From positions 1 to 10,775 of the forward strand of contig SXXZ01000345.1 in the NCBI GenBank assembly GCA_005789375.1: a DNA stretch of 10,775 nucleotides, written 5' to 3'. The stretch is from Verrucomicrobiales bacterium (GTDB taxonomy: Bacteria; Verrucomicrobiota; Verrucomicrobiae; Limisphaerales; UBA9464). Positions 8,002 to 10,775 of this stretch are shown in pieces; position 1 is the first letter of the stretch; the number at the start of each line of letters is the position of its first letter. The notes beneath the pieces are model-generated. The model saw nothing but the letters and a program-made list of their open reading frames with translations. It made no database searches and was not told the DNA's origin. Position numbers and translations under genes: made by a program.

Positions 8002-8029
8002 ATTGTATTGCAGGAATCAAATTGTGCAA
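8002..8029 (-). promoter_or_regulatory. Candidate sigma-70-type promoter for the peroxidase gene, possibly giving a leaderless mRNA
   Basis: On the minus strand, TTGCAC (8029-8024) and TACAAT (8007-8002) are separated by 16 bases. The -10 box matches five of six consensus bases and the -35 box three of six. Transcription would begin about seven bases downstream, at or next to the A of the peroxidase ATG (7994), so the mRNA would have little or no leader. The local sequence is AT-rich compared with its surroundings. This was found by eye, with no scoring done. Confidence 0.45.
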
Positions 8030-8092
8030 ATCAAGGAAACCGCCCAAAGAAACAGATCTCGGATCGACGGTTTTCAAATCTGCGGATCGAGT

Positions 8093-9358
8093 CTAGTGCG
8101 CCGGCTTTCCAGACACTTCCGCCGCATGCTGGCTGAAGGACTTTCCACGACCGGTGGGTGCAATGACCGAGTCGATCACACCGTGTTCAAACTCATCCCA
8201 CATCGGGGACATCCCCCGGAGCTTGGAGGCAATCTTGGCGAAAGTTTCAACCACGTAGTCGATGTCGGCTTCGGTATTGACCTCGCCAAGGGTCATAATG
8301 ATGTTCCCTTGTGCCAGTGCATGATCCAAGCCAATGGCTCCCAGGACATGGGAGACCTTGAGACTCTTGCTCACGCAACTCGACCCACTCGCCACGGAGA
8401 TTCCGTTCATATCGCAGAGCAACAACTGCCCCTCGCCCTCGATGAACTCGGTGGAAAGATTCAAATTAGTCGAGATGCGATCGGGGCCCGGTTCCGAGCC
8501 GTTAAGCTGGATGTAAGGAACATTCAACTTCAGTCCCTCCCAAAGCCGTTTCTGCAAAGGAGCCACGTGCGCAACCCGTTGTGTCAGCCGTTCCCGAGCA
8601 ATTTCTGCAGCCACTCCGCCACCCACGATAGCGGGAATATTCTCGGTACCAGCCCGACGCCCCCCTTCCTGCACCCCGCCATGAATCATACTGACGATGC
8701 GGGCTTTGCGATTGCGGTAGAGCACGCCAACCCCTTTGGGACCATAGAACCGATGGGGAGAGAAACTCACCATGGCGGCCCCCCACTCCTTCACATCGAT
8801 GGGTAACCACCCGGCACTGGCCTCACAGTCCACATAAAGGGGCACGTTTTTGGTGGTACAAATCTGCCCCACCTCACGCATCGGTTGAATAGTACCGATG
8901 TCGTGGTTCACATGATGCACCGCCACAAGCACCGTCTGGGGCGTGATGGCTGCCTCGAGTTCGTCCAACCGAATCATCCCCTGAGGCGTCACACCGACTC
9001 GCGTGCAGGTCCACCCCTGCTTTTCTAAAAAATCCAAGGAGTTCATCACACTCGGATGCTCCGTCGCGGAAATCACCAAGTGCTTGCCCTTGCGCTCGTT
9101 CGCATAGGCCGCGCCCTTGATGGCTAAGTTGGAAGATTCGGTGCCATCCGAAGTGAAATAAATCTCCTCTTCGCTCTCGGCGCCAATCAATGCGGCCATT
9201 TGCTGACGCGCGCGCTTCAGAGCGTCCCGGACCCGAAGACCATGTTGGTGGAGCGAAGAAGCATTACCAAAGTACTCGGTGAAGTACGGCCGCATGGCAT
9301 CGAAGACCTCCGGGAGGACCGGAGTCGAAGACTGGTGATCAAGGAAAACCTGGCGCAT
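8093..9358 (-). CDS. NifS/IscS-like aminotransferase class V protein lacking the PLP lysine
   Basis: This 421-residue protein clearly has the fold and motifs of group I cysteine desulfurases, which take sulfur from cysteine and hand it to IscU. Conserved features are FLDHQSSTPVLPEV (5-18), FGNASSLHQHG (30-40), His101 (ATEHPSV; E. coli IscS His104), Asp177 (IscS Asp180), GPKGVGVLY (206-214), RRAGTENIPAIVG (234-246) and the mobile-loop Cys328 (SGSSCVSKSLKVSHVL). Several active-site positions differ. The Schiff-base lysine (IscS Lys206, SxHK) is Arg203 in SPHRFYGPKG. The PLP-contacting Gln183 is Ala180. The carboxylate-binding Arg of the IRFSLGR motif is Ile354 (IIMTLGE). NNE reads NHD (151-153). 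The C-terminus has an extra tail of about 40 residues. The start is the ATG at 9356-9358, from family alignment; the open frame continues upstream to 9442 but into the terminator region. Cysteine desulfurase is the family name; normal activity is doubtful. A scaffold, regulatory or altered-catalysis role is possible. Confidence 0.88.
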   Translation of the reverse strand: MRQVFLDHQSSTPVLPEVFDAMRPYFTEYFGNASSLHQHGLRVRDALKRARQQMAALIGAESEEEIYFTSDGTESSNLAIKGAAYANERKGKHLVISATEHPSVMNSLDFLEKQGWTCTRVGVTPQGMIRLDELEAAITPQTVLVAVHHVNHDIGTIQPMREVGQICTTKNVPLYVDCEASAGWLPIDVKEWGAAMVSFSPHRFYGPKGVGVLYRNRKARIVSMIHGGVQEGGRRAGTENIPAIVGGGVAAEIARERLTQRVAHVAPLQKRLWEGLKLNVPYIQLNGSEPGPDRISTNLNLSTEFIEGEGQLLLCDMNGISVASGSSCVSKSLKVSHVLGAIGLDHALAQGNIIMTLGEVNTEADIDYVVETFAKIASKLRGMSPMWDEFEHGVIDSVIAPTGRGKSFSQHAAEVSGKPAH

Positions 9359-9474
9359 GGGTGGGACAATCAGGGGATCAGACGGTGCAGAGTTGGCTGA
9401 GAATAACCCCGGTAGGCCGACAGCAAGGTAAGCCAACAGCAATGAACCGGGAACGGCTTCAAATAACCAAAAGA
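9359..9474. other. Leader region of the NifS-like gene
   Basis: This stretch lies between the iscU terminator and the NifS-like start codon. It could hold a promoter for the NifS-like gene. The best by-eye match on the minus strand is TTGCTG followed 15 bases later by TATTCT, which is too closely spaced to be convincing. No Shine-Dalgarno sequence precedes the ATG. The in-frame open stretch here would add 28 residues (LLAYLAVGLPGLF and on) ahead of the conserved start. I regard that as untranslated, though it is hydrophobic. Confidence 0.35.
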
Positions 9475-9509
9475 GCCTGCAGTCGTCGAAACTTTCTCCG
9501 ACTGCAGGC
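9468..9509 (-). terminator. Hairpin terminator between iscU and the NifS-like gene
   Basis: A perfect 11-bp inverted repeat pairs GCCTGCAGTCG (9475-9485) with CGACTGCAGGC (9499-9509) around a 13-base loop. An AGAG/CTCT extension is interrupted by one extra C. On the minus strand the stem is followed by TCTTTTGGTTATTT. It starts 17 bases after the iscU stop codon, the usual place for a terminator. It should end or attenuate the iscR-iscU transcript before the NifS-like gene, giving lower or separate expression of the latter. Confidence 0.8.
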
Positions 9510-9526
9510 CTCTCAAGATAAGCAAA

Positions 9527-9955
9527 TTAAGCAGCAACCGAATCCGTCGTCGCCACCTTGGCGGCCGCGGAAGGGTTTCGCTTCACATAATCTTCCAATG
9601 CCGCCTTGAGGGCTTCCTCGGCAAGGACCGAACAGTGGATCTTAACCGGAGGCAACCCGCCGAGGGCGTCTACAACCTCCTGGTTGGAGAAGGACATAGC
9701 CTCGTCGATGGTGCGTCCCTTGATCAGTTCGGTGGCCATGCTCGAACTGGCAATGGCTGAGCCGCAACCGAAGGTCTTGAAGCGGGCGTCCTCAATTCGA
9801 CCGTCCTTAATCTTGATGGAGATCTTCATGATGTCTCCGCAAGCGGCGGCTCCCACCTCACCCACACCATCCGCATCCTTTAAATCCCCCATAGTGCGCG
9901 GATTCATGAAGTGTTCCATCACAGTGGAATTATATAACGTGTAAGTTTCGCTCAT
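9527..9955 (-). CDS. iscU: IscU-type iron-sulfur cluster assembly scaffold protein
   Basis: This 142-residue cytoplasmic protein (E. coli IscU has 128) is the scaffold on which Fe-S clusters are built. The three ligand cysteines are all present in their motifs: GAAACGDIMK near residue 39, FKTFGCGSAIASSS near 64, and PPVKIHCSVLAEEA near 107, where the HC pair and the LPPVK chaperone-binding motif (recognised by HscA in E. coli) are intact. The aspartate after the first cysteine is also kept. The N-terminus reads VMEHFMNPRTMGD, as in typical members. The C-terminus carries an extra Ala-rich tail of about 15 residues. The ATG at 9953-9955 is ten bases after the stop of the upstream Rrf2 gene, so the two form an operon. 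No Shine-Dalgarno sequence is visible in the AT-rich gap. The intact scaffold contrasts with the altered desulfurase-like neighbour. No HscA, HscB, ferredoxin or IscA gene is seen in the window. Confidence 0.95.
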   Translation of the reverse strand: MSETYTLYNSTVMEHFMNPRTMGDLKDADGVGEVGAAACGDIMKISIKIKDGRIEDARFKTFGCGSAIASSSMATELIKGRTIDEAMSFSNQEVVDALGGLPPVKIHCSVLAEEALKAALEDYVKRNPSAAAKVATTDSVAA

Positions 9956-9965
9956 AAAATTGAAA

Positions 9966-10490
9966 TTAATTTAGACTTGGGGCCACTGCGGTTCCGTCTG
10001 ACTGCAGGTCAACGGTCACCTCAGAGGCCGTCAGAGAAATCTTGGGGTTTCGAACCGAACGGGCCTGCTGAACCAGACCATTGGGCAAGTGGCGTCCTGC
10101 CAAGGTGGCCAAACTTGTGCCGGAAAAAACTTCTTTCATCCGCTCCTGAGCCTCGGCCAATAAGCCACACAGCGCACAACCACTACTGTGTTCACAGCCC
10201 ACATCGATTTCGAGGCATCGCTGAAGAGCGATTGGCCCCTCGATGGACTCCAAAATCTCCAGCACCGTAATGTCAGACGCTGGGCGGGTGAGGTAGAAGC
10301 CCCCACCGGATCCGCGGGCCGAGCCCACTAAGCCCGACTTGCTGAGATTCTGGAAAATTTTACCCAGAAAACTTTTCGGGACACACTCTTCATCGCAGAG
10401 GATGTCGATCATAACCACCTCACCCAATGGGCGGCGGGAAAGGGCAATTAGCCCTAAAACCCCGTATTCTCCTGCCTTGGTGATTTGCAT
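9966..10490 (-). CDS. iscR: Rrf2-family Fe-S-sensing transcriptional regulator (IscR-like)
   Basis: This 174-residue DNA-binding protein belongs to the family that reads cellular Fe-S status and represses isc or suf genes when its own cluster is present. The N-terminus [17 protein letters not shown] is typical. A winged helix-turn-helix spans about residues 10-70, with [19 protein letters not shown] (37-55) as recognition region and [11 protein letters not shown] (60-70) as the wing. Four cysteines lie at 92, 99, 105 and 108. The first three are close to the Cys92/98/104 cluster ligands of E. coli IscR, with one extra residue between the first two, and Cys108 is near the His107 position. The C-terminal 50 residues are a variable tail. 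It is the first gene of the iscR-iscU unit, so autoregulation is the likely mode, possibly through the repeated CAGAC elements just upstream. It could also be a related Rrf2 member with a different target set. Confidence 0.9.
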   Translation of the reverse strand: MQITKAGEYGVLGLIALSRRPLGEVVMIDILCDEECVPKSFLGKIFQNLSKSGLVGSARGSGGGFYLTRPASDITVLEILESIEGPIALQRCLEIDVGCEHSSGCALCGLLAEAQERMKEVFSGTSLATLAGRHLPNGLVQQARSVRNPKISLTASEVTVDLQSDGTAVAPSLN

Positions 10491-10499
10491 CCCTTGAAT

Positions 10500-10516
10500 C
10501 AGACCATTTACGTCTG
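10500..10516. promoter_or_regulatory. Palindrome upstream of the iscR-like gene, candidate operator
   Basis: CAGAC (10500-10504) and GTCTG (10512-10516) form a perfect 5-bp inverted repeat with a 7-base spacer, ending ten bases before the iscR-like start. A third, outlying copy of the element occurs at 10561-10568 as TTCCAGAC, the exact reverse complement of GTCTGGAA at 10512-10519. An autoregulating Rrf2 protein would be expected to bind in this gap. The sequence does not match the E. coli IscR type 1 or type 2 sites that I know. It may instead be an mRNA hairpin. Confidence 0.35.
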
Positions 10517-10548
10517 GAATAGCAACAACCTACCTCCCCCCTTTGCAC

Positions 10549-10554
10549 TGTCAA
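10549..10554 (-). promoter_or_regulatory. Consensus -35 hexamer upstream of the iscR-like gene, no matching -10
   Basis: The minus strand reads TTGACA, a perfect sigma-70 -35 box, about 59 bases upstream of the iscR-like start. The hexamer 17 bases downstream (AGGTTG) is not a -10 box and the spacer contains GGGGGGAGG, so a normal promoter is not proven. An activator-dependent or alternative promoter is possible, or chance. Confidence 0.25.
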
Positions 10555-10587
10555 AACCATTTCCAGACCAAATTCATCTGATTCCCC

Positions 10588-10775
10588 TTCAAGAGGGACA
10601 GGCTCTTCAAGGGGGACAGGCTCTTCAAGGGGGACAGGCTCTTCAAGAGGGACAGGCTCTTCAAAGGGGACAGGCTCTTCAAAGGGGACAGGCTCTTCAA
10701 AGGGGACAGGCTCTTCAAAGGGGACAGGCTCTTCAAAGGGGACAGGCTCTTCAAAGGGGACAGGCTCTTCAAAGG
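10588..10775. repeat. 18-bp direct tandem repeat array, ten full units and a partial one at the window edge
   Basis: Units run head to tail with no spacers: 10588, 10606, 10624, 10642, 10660, 10678, 10696, 10714, 10732, 10750 and a partial at 10768. The consensus is TTCAAAGGGGACAGGCTC. Variation is confined to bases 6-7: units 1 and 4 have AAGAGGG, units 2 and 3 have AAGGGGG, and units 5 onward have AAAGGGG and are identical to one another. The period is a multiple of three, so five of the six frames stay open (for example FKGDRL on plus, KSLSPL and EPVPFE on minus). I do not regard these as genes, because the openness follows from the repeat. The right end is cut by the window. It lies about 100 bp upstream of the iscR-like gene. 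Recent expansion of the identical block is likely. Confidence 0.92.

Noticed and set aside
8093..9358. NifS-like gene as a decaying pseudogene
   Set aside because: The frame is intact over 421 codons, most family motifs including the loop cysteine are kept, and the changed residues are in-frame substitutions with no stops or frameshifts.
9471..9479. AAGAGCCTG at the iscU terminator matching part of the 18-bp repeat unit
   Set aside because: Nine bases shared by chance in a GC-rich window; the flanking bases do not match the repeat.
10551..10772. Minus-strand open frame of KSLSPL hexapeptide repeats
   Set aside because: It is a by-product of an 18-bp tandem repeat that leaves five of six frames open; the non-repeat end is only about a dozen residues and no start signal is visible.
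10588..10775. CRISPR array
   Set aside because: Units are contiguous 18-mers with no unique spacers, and no cas genes are present.

Overview
The window looks like chromosomal DNA of a GC-rich, Gram-negative-type bacterium. An MlaE/MlaF lipid-transport pair implies an outer membrane, and a secreted diheme cytochrome c peroxidase and a secreted tricorn-like protease imply a periplasm. Most starts lack a clear Shine-Dalgarno sequence. Together with the protein styles, this makes me favour Verrucomicrobiota or a relative in the PVC group, but no rRNA or marker gene here settles it.

Layout. All recognisable genes are on the minus strand except a 5'-truncated hypothetical gene at the left edge (2-628, +), which converges on the first minus-strand gene. 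Read in the direction of minus-strand transcription (right to left): an 18-bp tandem repeat array runs off the right edge (10588-10775). Next comes an Rrf2/IscR-type regulator with the four-cysteine Fe-S motif (10490-9966), then an IscU scaffold (9955-9527) followed by a strong hairpin terminator (9509-9475). After that lies a NifS/IscS-like protein (9358-8093), then a diheme cytochrome c peroxidase (7994-6990) with its own promoter and a very clear terminator (6968-6936). The last group is an Mrp/ApbC-type P-loop Fe-S carrier (6890-5823), MlaE permease (5745-4978), MlaF ATPase (4972-4214) and a 1099-residue tricorn-like S41 protease (4127-828).

How the genes work together. The right half is an ISC-type iron-sulfur assembly locus in the order iscR-iscU-iscS. 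Mrp, another Fe-S carrier, lies after the peroxidase, so a theme of Fe-S biogenesis and peroxide stress is plausible. The left half concerns the envelope: phospholipid transport and periplasmic or cell-surface proteolysis. The MlaE/MlaF pair has no adjacent MlaD (MCE) gene.

Most notable observation: the NifS/IscS-like protein keeps the mobile-loop cysteine, the PLP-stacking histidine and the PLP aspartate. However, the invariant Schiff-base lysine is arginine (CGG codon, 8750-8752), and the glutamine and arginine that contact PLP and the substrate carboxylate are alanine and isoleucine. As read, it should not be a normal PLP cysteine desulfurase, although it sits directly beside an intact IscU and an IscR-like regulator. 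The closest precedent I know is Archaeoglobus fulgidus IscS, which also lacks the lysine. A second notable item is the near-perfect 18-bp tandem array immediately upstream of the iscR-like gene.
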